Assembly (NCBI RefSeq): GCF_014297595.2
Contig: NZ_CP060414.2
Location: 1,426,001-1,490,000, forward strand
Reading direction: 5' to 3'
DNA length: 64,000 nt
Source: Neisseria musculi
GTDB taxonomy: Bacteria > Pseudomonadota > Gammaproteobacteria > Burkholderiales > Neisseriaceae
This document shows positions 36,767 to 49,700 of this stretch, one piece after another. Every line of letters begins with the position of its first letter. Position 1 is the first letter of the stretch. Position numbers and translations under genes: made by a program. Under the pieces are notes generated by a model. That model saw nothing but the letters and a program-made list of their open reading frames with translations, was not told the DNA's origin and ran no database searches.

Positions 36767-37960
36767 ATGTTTTTCGACAAAATCGAAGCCGCGCCGGCCG
36801 ACCCGATTCTGGGTTTGGGCGAGGCATTCAAAGCCGAAACCCGCAGCGGCAAAGTGAACCTGGGCATCGGTGTATATAAAGACGCCCAAGGCAGAACCCC
36901 GATTGTGAAAGCCGTGAAAGAAGCAGAAAAACGCCTCTTGGAAACCGAAAACACCAAAAACTACCTCACCATAGACGGCGTGGCCGACTATAACGAGCAA
37001 ACCCAAATGCTGCTCTTCGGCGCCGACAGCGAAATCATCGCTTCCAAACGCGCCAAAACCGCGCAAAGCTTGGGCGGTACCGGCGCACTGCGCGTAGCCG
37101 CCGAATTCATCAAACGCCAAACCGGCGCCAAAAACGTGTGGATTTCCGCGCCCACCTGGCCCAACCACAACGCCATTTTCAAAGCCGTGGGCATCAATAT
37201 CCGCGATTACCGCTATTACGACAAAACCGCCCACTCTCTCGACTGGAGCGGCCTGATTGAAGATTTGGGCCGGGCCGAAGCGGGCGATGTGGTGCTGCTG
37301 CACGGCTGCTGCCACAACCCCACCGGCATCGACCCCACGCCCGAACAATGGGAAACTTTGGCCAAAATGTCGGCCGAAAAAGGCTGGCTGCCGCTGTTCG
37401 ACTTCGCCTACCAGGGCTTTGCAGACGGCCTCGAAGAAGATGCCTACGGCCTGCGCGCCTTTGCCAAACTGAATAAAGAGCTGCTGGTGGCCAGCTCGTA
37501 TTCCAAAAACTTCGGCATGTATAACGAACGCGTGGGCGCATTTACCATCACAGCTGCCGATGCCGAAACCGCCAACCGTGCCTTCAGCCAGGTGAAAGCC
37601 ATCATCCGAACCCTGTATTCCAACCCCGCTTCACACGGCGGCGCCACCGTGGCGATGGTGCTGAAAGACGAAGCCCTCAAAGCGCAATGGATTGCCGAAC
37701 TTGACGAAATGCGCACACGCATCAAAGAAATGCGCCGGCAGTTTGTGGATTTGCTGCAAGAATACGGTGCCGGGCAGGATTTCAGCTTCATCGTGAAACA
37801 AAACGGCATGTTTTCGTTTTCGGGCTTAAGCCCCGAACAGGTTGACCGCCTGAAAGACGAATTTGCCATTTATGCCGTGCGCAGCGGCCGCATCAACGTG
37901 GCGGGCATCACCGCCGACAATATCCGCTATTTGTGCGAAAGCATTGTGAAAGTGCTGTAA
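36767..37960 (+). CDS. Aromatic/aspartate aminotransferase (class I, TyrB type)
   Basis: A 397-residue PLP enzyme that transfers amino groups between aromatic amino acids or aspartate and 2-oxoglutarate. It matches the E. coli AspC/TyrB group over its length: [47 protein letters not shown] and the Schiff-base Lys in [17 protein letters not shown]. The final Arg for the side-chain carboxylate is in [10 protein letters not shown]. Choice between aspartate and aromatic substrates is not possible by eye. Confidence 0.93.
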   Translation: MFFDKIEAAPADPILGLGEAFKAETRSGKVNLGIGVYKDAQGRTPIVKAVKEAEKRLLETENTKNYLTIDGVADYNEQTQMLLFGADSEIIASKRAKTAQSLGGTGALRVAAEFIKRQTGAKNVWISAPTWPNHNAIFKAVGINIRDYRYYDKTAHSLDWSGLIEDLGRAEAGDVVLLHGCCHNPTGIDPTPEQWETLAKMSAEKGWLPLFDFAYQGFADGLEEDAYGLRAFAKLNKELLVASSYSKNFGMYNERVGAFTITAADAETANRAFSQVKAIIRTLYSNPASHGGATVAMVLKDEALKAQWIAELDEMRTRIKEMRRQFVDLLQEYGAGQDFSFIVKQNGMFSFSGLSPEQVDRLKDEFAIYAVRSGRINVAGITADNIRYLCESIVKVL

Positions 37961-37977
37961 CGCGGTTTGAAACACAC

Positions 37978-38009
37978 AAGGCCGTCTGAAAACAGTTTCA
38001 GACGGCCTT
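37978..38009. terminator. Inverted uptake-sequence hairpin, aminotransferase / glgP
   Basis: AAGGCCGTCTGAAAAC and its complement around a one- or two-base centre. It lies between convergent genes and can serve both. A run A7-G7 follows at 38024-38037. Confidence 0.7.
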
Positions 38010-38074
38010 ATATATTGCACCCCAAAAAAAGGGGGGGTATTTTTACACTTTTTCTTTAAACCTACTACCCTGCC

Positions 38075-40555
<2,481 letters not shown>

Positions 40556-40726
40556 AAATCAAACCTTTTATATCAAAACTTAAATCATTGTTCCTGCGGG
40601 CAATTGTAAGGCCGTCTGAAACGCGCTGACAAATTTTCCCATATAAAAATGCCGATTATGCCCACCCGGCATTGAAACTGTTGGTAGTGGGCAACCGGCA
40701 TTTCTGTTGTTGGACAAACCAACCCG

Positions 40727-42172
40727 TCAGCCCCGCAGGCTGCGGTAGCAGGCATCGTAGCTTTCAGCGGCTTTGTGCCAGCCGAAATCCTGCGCCATCG
40801 CCTGCCGCCGCACGGCCGGCCAGGCACGCGGTTTGCGCCACAGTGAAAGCGCGTTTTCCAGCGCGCCGCCCAATGCGCCTGCGGTCGGCTCGTCAAACAC
40901 AAAACCGGTGGCAGTTTTATTTTTCAGCGTTACTTCATCGGTTTGCACCACGGTGTCGGCCAGCCCGCCGGTGCGGCGCACCAAGGGCAGCGTGCCGTAT
41001 TTCAGGCCGTAGAGCTGGGTGAGGCCGCAAGGTTCGAAACGGCTGGGGATCAGAATCACATCACCGCCGCCTACCAATTGGTGCGCCAATTCTTCGTTAT
41101 AGCCGATATACACGCCTACCTGCTGCGGATACTGCTCGGCCAGCCGCACAAATGCCTGCTCCAGCTCGGGCGCGCCGCTGCCGAGCAATACAAACTGCAA
41201 ATCCGGGTTGGCGGGCAGCTTTTCGTGCAGCGATTCGAGCAGGAAATCTGCCCCTTTCTGCGGGGTAAGGCGCGATACCATCACGGTGAGCAGGGCTTTT
41301 TCATCGGCATTCAAAGCGAAAAACTGCTGGAGGGCTTTTTTGCCCGCTTTCTTGCCCTGCATGGCTTTGGGGTGGAAAGGCTTGGGCAGCGCGGCATCGG
41401 TTTGCGGGTTCCAAACCGCATCGTCCACGCCGTTGAGCACGCCGCTCAAGCGGCCCTGCTGCCTGCGGGTATCCAGCAGCCCCGACAACCCGCCGCCGGC
41501 CGGCTCGCGGGTGATTTCATCGGCATAGGTGGGGCTGACGGTGGTAACGTGGCCGGCGTAAAACAGGCCGGCTTTCAAAAACGAAATCTGGCCGTGAAAC
41601 TCCACGCCGTCCACATGGAACATCTCCCACGGCAACCCGATTTCGCCCAAGTGTTTCGACTGAAACATGCCCTGATAGGCAATATTGTGGATGGTAAACA
41701 CGCTCTTGATATAGGCGTTCCATGCGTTGAGATAGGCCGGCGCCAAACCGGCCTGCCAATCGTGCGCGTGAAGCACATCCGCCCTGCCCCACAAACCATC
41801 GAGGCCGGTGGCCACGGCAGCGGCCGCCCAGCCGAGTATGGCAAAGCGGATCACATTGTCGGCATAGTCGAAATAATGCTCGTTGTGGTAAGGGTTACCC
41901 GGGCGGTCGTAAAGATGCGGCGCATCAATCAGATACAGCCCCAGGCCGCGATAGTCGGCATAACGTATCTGCACGCTGCCGCCGAAGGTGTCGCGCACGG
42001 CCACCAAGGCGGCATCGGGCAGCACATCGCGCACATGGCGGTAATAAGGCAGGATAACGCGCACATCGTGCCCCTGCGCTTTCTGCGCAAACGGCAGCGA
42101 ACCCAGCACATCGGCCAGCCCGCCGGTTTTGATCAGGGGGTAAAGCTCTGAAGCGGCATGTAGAATTTTCAT
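40727..42172 (-). CDS. glgA: Glycogen synthase (ADP-glucose)
   Basis: Adds glucose from ADP-glucose to the growing alpha-1,4 chain. 481 residues, GT5. The N-terminal ADP-glucose loop is ELYPLIKTGGLADVLGSLP. Also LHAHDWQAGLAPAYLNAW, LTPQKGADFLLES, and the C-terminal SRFEPCGLTQLYGLKYGTLP followed by RRTGGLADTV. The gap upstream to glgC is 793 bp and full of uptake sequences, so it may have its own promoter there. Confidence 0.96.
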   Translation of the reverse strand: MKILHAASELYPLIKTGGLADVLGSLPFAQKAQGHDVRVILPYYRHVRDVLPDAALVAVRDTFGGSVQIRYADYRGLGLYLIDAPHLYDRPGNPYHNEHYFDYADNVIRFAILGWAAAAVATGLDGLWGRADVLHAHDWQAGLAPAYLNAWNAYIKSVFTIHNIAYQGMFQSKHLGEIGLPWEMFHVDGVEFHGQISFLKAGLFYAGHVTTVSPTYADEITREPAGGGLSGLLDTRRQQGRLSGVLNGVDDAVWNPQTDAALPKPFHPKAMQGKKAGKKALQQFFALNADEKALLTVMVSRLTPQKGADFLLESLHEKLPANPDLQFVLLGSGAPELEQAFVRLAEQYPQQVGVYIGYNEELAHQLVGGGDVILIPSRFEPCGLTQLYGLKYGTLPLVRRTGGLADTVVQTDEVTLKNKTATGFVFDEPTAGALGGALENALSLWRKPRAWPAVRRQAMAQDFGWHKAAESYDACYRSLRG

Positions 42173-42402
42173 AAACAGATTCCTAGAGATAAATTTTTAA
42201 AGCAGCGCGTATGGTTCAGACGGCCTGCGGTGCAATGCCTGCAAGCAGGCCGTCTGAAAGCTGCGGCCTTAGGGGCGGGTTCTGCCTGCTGACGCGGCAT
42301 CAAGGCCGTCTGAACACGCTTAATATTGCTGCCCCTGCGGTGCGGTATGCGCCTTAGGCTGCCTTGCGGGCAGTTCGGCGGGGCAATGCGCTTTTTTCGG
42401 TT

Positions 42403-42539
42403 TTCAGACGGCCTGCGCTGAAAAGCCTGCAATCAGGCCGTTGGGGTGAAAACCGCATCAAGGCCGTCTGAAAATCCTATGTTCAGGCTGTGAAAATCAC
42501 ATCAGGCCGTCTGAACCCATGCCCGCCCTTTCAATGCGG
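42403..42539. repeat. 137-bp direct repeat, copy 1
   Basis: Begins TTCAGACGGCCTGCGCTG and ends TTTCAATGCGG. Identical over 137 bp to 42748-42884; the flanks differ at once beyond the listed ends. Carries three uptake sequences. Confidence 0.9.
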
Positions 42540-42747
42540 CGTTCAAGCCGTCTGAAAGCCTGTACGCCTCAGGTGGGTTTGTCAGGCCTGCGGGTGCGGT
42601 ATGGCAGCCGTCTGAACTGCTGCCTGCCTTGGAAAGGCCGCTGCTCTTGCGGTGCATCTGAACACCCATCAGCCCTTGCGGCGCAGCATTCAGCTTCGGG
42701 CTACCGTTTGGGCGGCTCGGCAGGCTGCGCGGTTTTTTCGGTTTGTG

Positions 42748-42884
42748 TTCAGACGGCCTGCGCTGAAAAGCCTGCAATCAGGCCGTTGGGGTGAAAACCG
42801 CATCAAGGCCGTCTGAAAATCCTATGTTCAGGCTGTGAAAATCACATCAGGCCGTCTGAACCCATGCCCGCCCTTTCAATGCGG
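42748..42884. repeat. 137-bp direct repeat, copy 2
   Basis: Exact copy of 42403-42539, 345 bp away in the same orientation. Exact identity in fast-evolving intergenic DNA means recent duplication or gene conversion. Confidence 0.9.
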
Positions 42885-42965
42885 TATTGCGCCTTGCAGC
42901 GTTAAGGCCGTCTGAAAGCGGCGGCACAGGGTGTTGCCGTCTGTGCCGCCTGCCGGCAGGTGCGG

Positions 42966-44264
42966 TTATGCCCGCTCCAGCATGGCAGGTGTTACCAGCA
43001 CGACGTTGCCGCCGGAGCTGATGCGGAAGCGTTCGGCATCTTCTTCGCGGTTTACGCCGATAACGGTGTTGTCGGGTATCACGCAGTTGCGCTCGATGAT
43101 GCAGTTTTTCAGATGGCAGTTTCTGCCGATATGCACGCCCGGCAGTATCACGGCCGAATCAATCACCGAACCGCTGTTTACGGTTACGCGGTCGAATAAA
43201 ACCGATGAGGTGATTTGGGCATCGGTGATCAGGCAGCCGCCGCCCACCAGAGAGTTGTCGAGCGTGCGGCAGTCGGTGTTTTTATAGAAAAACTTGGCCG
43301 GCATCGGCTGAGTGGGCAGGCCGATAACCGGCCAGTTGCGGTCGAACAGGTTGAGCTGCGGGTGTTCGGTAACCAAGTCCATATGGGCGCGCCAGTAGCT
43401 GTCGAGCGTGCCGACATCGCGCCAGTAGATGCTGCCCTCGGCGTTGCGCCCCATGCACGAACGCTCGAACGGGTGGGCGTAAAGCACGCCGTCTTCAAGT
43501 GCGCGCGGGATGATGTCTTTGCCGAAATCGTGGTGGGTGTGTTCGTTTACCACTTCTTCTTCGAGCGTTTGGTAGAGATAGTCGGCATCAAACACATAAA
43601 TGCCCATCGAGGCGAGCGAGTGGTCGGGCTTTTCGCGCATGGCGGGCGGGTTTTCGGGCTTTTCGACAAATTCCTGCACCTTGAGATTTTCGTTCACGGC
43701 CATAATGCCGAATTCTTTGGCTTCGCTGCGTTTCACTTCGATGCAGCCCACCGTGCATTTGGCACTGCTGTAGATATGGTCGCGCAGCATCTGCATATAG
43801 TCCATTTTATAGATGTGGTCGCCGGCAAGTATCAGCACATATTTGGGTTTGTAGTGCTCTTTCATAATCGGCACGTTCTGCCACACGGCATCGGCGGTGC
43901 CTCGGTACCACATGCTTTCGTCTATCTGCTGGCGCGCGGGCAGCATATCGACAAACTGCCCGCGTTCGCGCGGCATAAACGACCAGGCGTGCTGAAGGTG
44001 GCGCAGCAGCGAGTGGGCTTCGTATTGGGTGATCACGCCGATTTTGAGCAGGTTGGAGTTCAAACAGTTCGACAAAGTGAAGTCGATGATGCGCCAGTTG
44101 CCGCCGAAATAAACGGCAGGCTTGGAGCGGCGGTCGGTCATTTCGTGCAGGCGCGAACCGCGCCCGCCGGCCAGAATCAATACCAGGGTGCTTTTGGCAA
44201 TGTCGGTGTTGTGCAGCATACGCTCAGGCTCGTAAGACAGGGGTTTTTCTTTGTGGTTGCTCAT
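42966..44264 (-). CDS. glgC: Glucose-1-phosphate adenylyltransferase
   Basis: Makes ADP-glucose, the committed step of bacterial glycogen synthesis, normally allosterically controlled. 432 residues. It has LILAGGRGSRLHEMTDRRSK (nucleotide loop and allosteric Lys), FTLSNCLNSNL, GTADAVWQN, VLILAGDHIYKMDY and a C-terminal left-handed beta-helix (VILPGVHIGRNCHLKNCIIE). The start ATG 44264 overlaps the glgX stop (ATGA), with GGAGAG inside glgX, so the two are translationally coupled. Confidence 0.96.
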   Translation of the reverse strand: MSNHKEKPLSYEPERMLHNTDIAKSTLVLILAGGRGSRLHEMTDRRSKPAVYFGGNWRIIDFTLSNCLNSNLLKIGVITQYEAHSLLRHLQHAWSFMPRERGQFVDMLPARQQIDESMWYRGTADAVWQNVPIMKEHYKPKYVLILAGDHIYKMDYMQMLRDHIYSSAKCTVGCIEVKRSEAKEFGIMAVNENLKVQEFVEKPENPPAMREKPDHSLASMGIYVFDADYLYQTLEEEVVNEHTHHDFGKDIIPRALEDGVLYAHPFERSCMGRNAEGSIYWRDVGTLDSYWRAHMDLVTEHPQLNLFDRNWPVIGLPTQPMPAKFFYKNTDCRTLDNSLVGGGCLITDAQITSSVLFDRVTVNSGSVIDSAVILPGVHIGRNCHLKNCIIERNCVIPDNTVIGVNREEDAERFRISSGGNVVLVTPAMLERA

Positions 44265-46258
44265 AGAGGCTCTCCAATGCGTGAAAAAATCCAAATGCCC
44301 ATATCGGCTACGGTGCATTCGGGCGGGGAAACTTCGGCCTGCGAGGGGGCGAGGCGGCAGCCCCAACCGCCATCGGGCAGGCGGTAGGTTTGCGGGCTGC
44401 GCTTGGCGTTCACCAGCAGCAGCCACCGGTTGTCTATCAATATCTGCATCGATTTGGTTTCGCGGTTTTCCCAATCGCGGCCGTCCATATCGCGGCCGTC
44501 TGAAGCCAGCCAGCGCACGCGCTCTGCGCTCCACCATACGTCTTCGTTCAGCAGGCCGGTTTCGCGGCGCAGCGCCAGCAGGTTTTGCACATAGCGTTCC
44601 AAATCTTCATCGCGCGATGCCCAATCGATCCAGGTGGTTTCGTTATCCTGGCAATAGCCGTTGTTGTTGCCCCTCTGGCTGTTGCCGGATTCATCGCCGC
44701 CCAGCAGCATGGGCGTGCCGTTGGCCAGCAGCAGCGAAGCCAGCAGGGCTTTGGCGGTGTATGCCCTGGCCCGAACAACGGCAGCATCATCGGTTTCGCC
44801 TTCTATGCCGTGGTTCCAGCTCAGATTGTGGCTGTGGCCGTCGCGGTTGCCTTCGCCGTTGGCTTCGTTGTGTTTGTGGTTGTAGCTGAGCAGATCGCGC
44901 AGGGTGAAACCATCGTGGGCGGTGATAAAGTTTACGCCTGCCGAGGGGCGTTTGCCGCTGTGTTGAAAAATGTCGGAAGAGCCGGCCAGCCGCTCGGCAA
45001 ATGCGCCGAGATTGCCGCTTTCGTGCACCCAAAACGCGCGCATATCATCGCGGAAACGGTCGTTCCATTCGGCAAACGGGTAGGGAAACTGCCCCAACCG
45101 GTAGCCCCCGGCGCCGATGTCCCACGGCTCGGCAATCAGTTTGCGCCCCGCCAAAACGGGGTCTTGCGCCAGCGCCTGGAAAAACCGCCCGTGTGAGTGG
45201 AAATCCGGTTCGCACCCCAACACCGTGCCCAAATCGAAGCGGAAACCATCAATGTGGAACGCTTCCACCCAATAGCGCAGGCTGTCCATCACCCAGCGGG
45301 TAACGTGGGTTTGCGACACTTGCAGGGTGTTGCCGCAGCCCGTCCAGTTGCAGTATCCGTTACAGGTCATCCAATACCATGAGGGGTTGTCGATGCCGCG
45401 CTGGCACAGCATCAGCCCGGTTTCCAGATCCTGCTCGGCGGTGTGGTTGTAAACCACGTCTAAAATCACTTCGATGCCGGCCGCGTGCAGGGCTCTGACG
45501 GCGCGGCGCAGCTCATCGGCGGCATTTTGCGGGTCGGCGGCATAGCGCGGTTCAACGGCAAAATGCGAATAGGTGTTGTAGCCCCAATAATTCACCAAAC
45601 CGCGTTTTTGCAGGTGGAATTCATCGAGATGCAGGTGCACGGGCAGCAACTCCACGGCGGTGATGCCCAAATCTTTCAGACGGCCTATTACCCGTTTATC
45701 GGCCAGTGCGGCATAGGTGCCGGCATCGGGCAGGCCGGGCATCAGTTTGGTGAGGCCTTTGGCATGGGCTTCATAAATCACCGTTTGCGCCCACGACACA
45801 TCGGGGAAGGCATCGCCCTGCCAGTCGAACCCGCCCTCGCCCGTTACCACGCTTTTGGGCGCAACGGCGGCATTGTCGCGCGCATCGTCATAACGGAACC
45901 ATGCCGACTCTGCTTCGCTGCGGTAGTGCGCGGTGCCTGCCACCGCTTTCGCATAGGGGTCGAGCAACAGTTTCTGCGGGTTGAAAAACAGCCCCGATGA
46001 CGCATCGGCAGCACCGTGCACGCGGTAACCGTAACGCTGCCCTTCTCCCACGCCTTCGGCAAAACCGTGCCAGATATGGCCGCTGCGGGCAGGCAGCAGC
46101 AGGCGGGTTTCGCCGCCGTGTTCGTCAAACAGGCAAAGCTCTACCTTGCTTGCGTGTGAAGAAAACAGCGCGAAATTGGTGCCGTCTGCCTTAAGGCTTG
46201 CGCCCATCGGATAAGGCAGGCCGTCTGAAAGAGTACAAACAGATTGCGTATGGTTCAT
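44261..46258 (-). CDS. glgX: Glycogen debranching enzyme GlgX
   Basis: A GH13 isoamylase-type enzyme that removes alpha-1,6 branches from phosphorylase-trimmed glycogen. 665 residues. N-terminal CBM48-like domain (GASLKADGTNFALFSSHASK), then the catalytic barrel: VILDVVYNHTAE, nucleophile Asp in FRFDLGTVLG, acid Glu in LIAEPWDIG, third acid in TAHDGFTLRDL. It overlaps glgC by 4 bp. Confidence 0.95.
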   Translation of the reverse strand: MNHTQSVCTLSDGLPYPMGASLKADGTNFALFSSHASKVELCLFDEHGGETRLLLPARSGHIWHGFAEGVGEGQRYGYRVHGAADASSGLFFNPQKLLLDPYAKAVAGTAHYRSEAESAWFRYDDARDNAAVAPKSVVTGEGGFDWQGDAFPDVSWAQTVIYEAHAKGLTKLMPGLPDAGTYAALADKRVIGRLKDLGITAVELLPVHLHLDEFHLQKRGLVNYWGYNTYSHFAVEPRYAADPQNAADELRRAVRALHAAGIEVILDVVYNHTAEQDLETGLMLCQRGIDNPSWYWMTCNGYCNWTGCGNTLQVSQTHVTRWVMDSLRYWVEAFHIDGFRFDLGTVLGCEPDFHSHGRFFQALAQDPVLAGRKLIAEPWDIGAGGYRLGQFPYPFAEWNDRFRDDMRAFWVHESGNLGAFAERLAGSSDIFQHSGKRPSAGVNFITAHDGFTLRDLLSYNHKHNEANGEGNRDGHSHNLSWNHGIEGETDDAAVVRARAYTAKALLASLLLANGTPMLLGGDESGNSQRGNNNGYCQDNETTWIDWASRDEDLERYVQNLLALRRETGLLNEDVWWSAERVRWLASDGRDMDGRDWENRETKSMQILIDNRWLLLVNAKRSPQTYRLPDGGWGCRLAPSQAEVSPPECTVADMGIWIFSRIGEPL

Positions 46259-46326
46259 TTCTATACCGTTTCGGATAAACCGTGCTGTCTTGTTTCAGAC
46301 AACTTAAATGTTTTTCAAGCTGTTTT

Positions 46327-46521
46327 TCAGGCCGTCTGAAAAGCCTGCTGCAAGCCGGATATTATCTGCCGCCGTTGGCAGCAATGCCTTTCGGCTCCTC
46401 GGGCTTTGCGCAATCCCGTAAGCCGTTCGGACGGCGCATCGATATCGACACGGGCATAGGCAGTGCCTGCAAAATCTTTGCCCGCGCTGCCCGATAACGC
46501 TGCGGTGATGGTGTGGTTCAT
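46327..46521 (-). other. Short open frame with a good ribosome-binding site, doubtful
   Basis: Sixty-four codons from ATG 46521, preceded by AAGGA at good spacing, reading MNHTITAALSGSAGKDF. The start resembles that of glgX (MNHTQS). The rest shows no family likeness and ends in an uptake sequence (FQTA). It may be a decayed gene start left by a rearrangement in the glycogen cluster. Low confidence that it is expressed. Confidence 0.2.
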
Positions 46522-46553
46522 GGTGTTTTCCTTATTGATTGCGGCAGTTATGT

Positions 46554-46773
46554 TTCAGACGGCCTCAAAGGCTTGGCAGGCCGTCTGAAAGAAAAAAACG
46601 GTTCATCTGAAACCCGCATTATTTCTCCAACGCCGGTCAAACCGCAGCCGGCGGCGGCCGGTATTTTCAGACGGCTTCAAGGCTTGGCAGGCCGTCTGAA
46701 AGGACGAAAGCGGTTAGCCTGAGCCCGCATTATTTCTCCAATACCAGCCAAACCGTGGCCAGCGGCGGCAGGG
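46554..46773. repeat. Tandem duplication of the glgB 3' end
   Basis: Unit 1 (46554-46662) and unit 2 (46666-46773) share the order inverted uptake word, GGCTTGGCAGGCCGTCTGAA, CCCGCATTATTTCTCCAA and then a stretch that in unit 2 is the last 13 codons of glgB. Unit 1 differs by about a quarter of its bases and its copy of the glgB tail is no longer open. The rest of the gap 46259-46729 holds single uptake sequences and the short frame listed above. Confidence 0.75.
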
Positions 46774-49700
46774 TCAGGCTCAGCGACTGCGCCCTGCCGT
46801 GCGATGCGGCGGCTTCGGTGCGGACGATCCCGCCCTCGGCCGTGCAAACGCCGCTGCCTTGGTATGGCAGGCTGTCTGAATTCATCACTTCGCGGTAGGT
46901 GCCGGCTTCGTTTACGCCGATGCGGTAGTGTTCGCGCACCACAGGGGTGAAGTTGCTCACCACTATCAAGCGGTTGCCTTCGCGGTCGCGCCGCTCGAAA
47001 GCAAACACGGAATGGTTGCCGTCATCTGCCACCAGCCACTCGAAGCCTTCGGGCCATTGGTCGAGCTGGTAAAGCGGCGCGTGGCTGCGGTAGGTGTGGT
47101 TGAGATCGCGCACATAATCCTGCACGCCTTTGTGCCACAGGCCGCCGTGGGCTTCTTCAAGCAGAAACCAATCGAGCGGTTCGTTGTAGTTCCATTCGCG
47201 GCCCTGGGCAAATTCGCCGCCCATAAACAGCAGTTTCTTGCCGGGATAGCCCCACATAAAGCCGTAATAGGCGCGCAGGTTGGCAAATTTCTGCCAGGCA
47301 TCGCCGGGCATTTTGGCCAGCAGCGAGCCTTTGCCGTGCACCACTTCATCGTGCGAGAGCGGCAAGACAAAGTTTTCGCTGTATTGGTACATCATGCCGA
47401 ACGTCATCAGATTATGATGGTATTTGCGGTTGATCGGGTCTTCTTTCATGTAGCGCAGGGTATCGTTCATCCAGCCCATATTCCATTTGTATTGGAAATT
47501 CAAGCCTTCGGCGCGGGTAACGTTGGCAAACGAGGTGGATTCTTCGGCGATTTCGGCGGCGGCGGGCGTTTCGCGCTGCAACATGGTGTTGGTGTCGCGC
47601 AGAAAGTTGATGGCTTCGAGGTTTTCGCGGCCGCCGTATCGGTTGGGTATCCATTCGCCTTCTTTGCGCGAATAGTCGCGGTAAATCATCGAGGCCACGG
47701 CATCCACGCGCAGGCCGTCAAAGCCGAACCGCTCTATCCAGTATAGCGCGTTGCCTTGCAGGTAGTTTTTCACTTCGGTGCGGCCGAAGTTGTAAATCAG
47801 GGTGTTCCAGTCTTGATGGTAGCCTTCGCGCGGGTCGGCGTGTTCATACAGCGGCGTGCCGTCAAAATGGTTGAGACCGTGGTCGTCAACGGGAAAATGC
47901 CCCACCACCCAGTCGAGTATCACACCTATGCCTTCATTGTGGGCGGCCTGCACCAGCGCCTGAAGCTGCTGCGGCGAGCCGAAGCGGCTGGTGGGCGAAT
48001 AAAGGCCGGTGGCCTGATAGCCCCAAGAGCCGTCAAACGGGTATTCCGACACGGGCAGAAGCTCGATATGGGTAAAGCCCATGTCTTTCACATAGGCCAC
48101 CAGCTCGATAGCGAGGTCTTCATAAGTGAGCCAGAAGTTGTTTTCGAGGTTGCGCCGCCACGAGCCCAAATGCACTTCGTAAATGCTGATGGGGCTGTCG
48201 ATGGCGTTGGCTTGGCGGCGGAACGCGGGCTCGGGCATTTTTTCGGGCAGGCCGCGCACCACCGAGGCAGTGGTGGGGCGCAGCTCCGAGGCAAAGGCAA
48301 ACGGGTCGGCCTTTTGGCGCACATTGCCTGCGGCATCGCGTATTTCGAATTTATACAGGGCATTGAACGGCACGGCAGGGATAAAGATTTCCCAAATGCC
48401 GCTGGCGGCGTGGCGGCGCATCACATGGCGGCGGCCGTCCCAATTGTTGAACTCGCCGATAACCGAAACGCGCTGCGCGTTGGGCGCCCACACGGCGAAA
48501 TTCACGCCGGCCACACCGTCAAATTCGGCCAAATGCGCGCCCAGGGCTTCATAAGGGCGCAGATGGGTGCCTTCGGTGAGCAGCCATTGGTCGATTTCCT
48601 GCAAATGCGGGCCGTAGCGGTAGGGGTCTTCGATTTTTTCAGACGGCCGCTCTGCGCTGTATTGCACGCTCAAGGCATAATCGGGCGCGCCCTCGGGCAG
48701 CACGGCGGCGAAAAAGCCCCGATTGTCGAGTTTTTCGGCCGCCGCAATCAGCTTGCCGCTGCCGCGTTCCACAATATCCACCGCCAACGCATCGGGCACC
48801 AGGCAGCGCACCACTTCGCCGTTGCCGGGCAGCCTGTGCCTGCCCAGATAGGCAAACGGGTTGCCGTGGGTGGCGCAAAACAGGCTGTCGATGGTGCCGC
48901 GCTCTTGATCATCGAGCGGCGGATAGGTTTGGGTTTGGCTGTTTTTTCTCATACGGACCTCGTTGAGCATGGCGAGCTGCTGCTCGATGAAAGGGTGTTT
49001 GGAAAAGGCTTCGAGAGGCTGAGGCAGTTTGCGCGCCCAGTTGGGATAGCCTTCGGCGATGCCCGGCACGTTGAAATTTTCGGTCATGCCCAGCAGGTTT
49101 TCGATTTGCACCGCATAAAGTATGCAGCGGCTCTCGGCGCCGAAACGGTGCACGGCATGAATCATTGCGGCATCTGCCTGTTCAGACGGCCGGTATCCGC
49201 AAGGCAGACAGTGTGTTGCTTTCAGCGCGCGGATTAAATCTTCTTTATCGTGCCCGCGCTGCTGCCAGGCCGTCTGAAAAGCAGTTTCGTCCGGCAGCAC
49301 GCCCAGGGCATACATAGTTTGCAAATCGCTGCCCGCCCACCAGCCCGCCAGCGGTGCCACGTCGTGGGTGCTGGTAACGCACAGCGCCTGCTGCGGGTAA
49401 TGCTCGGGCAGCTCGAAGCCGTGGTCGCGGCGGCTGAAATACATCACCTTGTATGAAAAAATGCGGTAACGCTCGAGCAGGCGGCGGGTGTCGTCCGGCA
49501 CGGTGCCCAAATCTTCGCCCACCACCACACAGCGGTTGCGGTGGCTTTCGAGCGCGAGAACGGCAAACAGGATTTCCTGCGGATAATGCACATAGGCACC
49601 GTTTGCTGCCGGCGCGCGCGGCGGCTCTTTATCATACGCCGCCGCACTGCTTCCGCCGCCGTGCGCCAAACTGCCCGCATCCCCGCCGGCGGCCTGCTGC

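Larger units (their letters stand above)
42173..42965. repeat. Uptake-sequence cluster between glgA and glgC
   Basis: No gene supported. I count about twelve uptake-sequence-like words in 793 bp, in both orientations, several with changed first bases (CAAGCCGTCTGAAA, GCAGCCGTCTGAAC). It includes the 137-bp direct duplication listed separately. The pieces between are GC-rich and full of CCTGC/GCAGG words. Confidence 0.75.

Noticed and set aside
38021..38037. A7-G7 run as a phase-variation tract
   Set aside because: It lies between convergent genes after both stops, where length change should have no effect.
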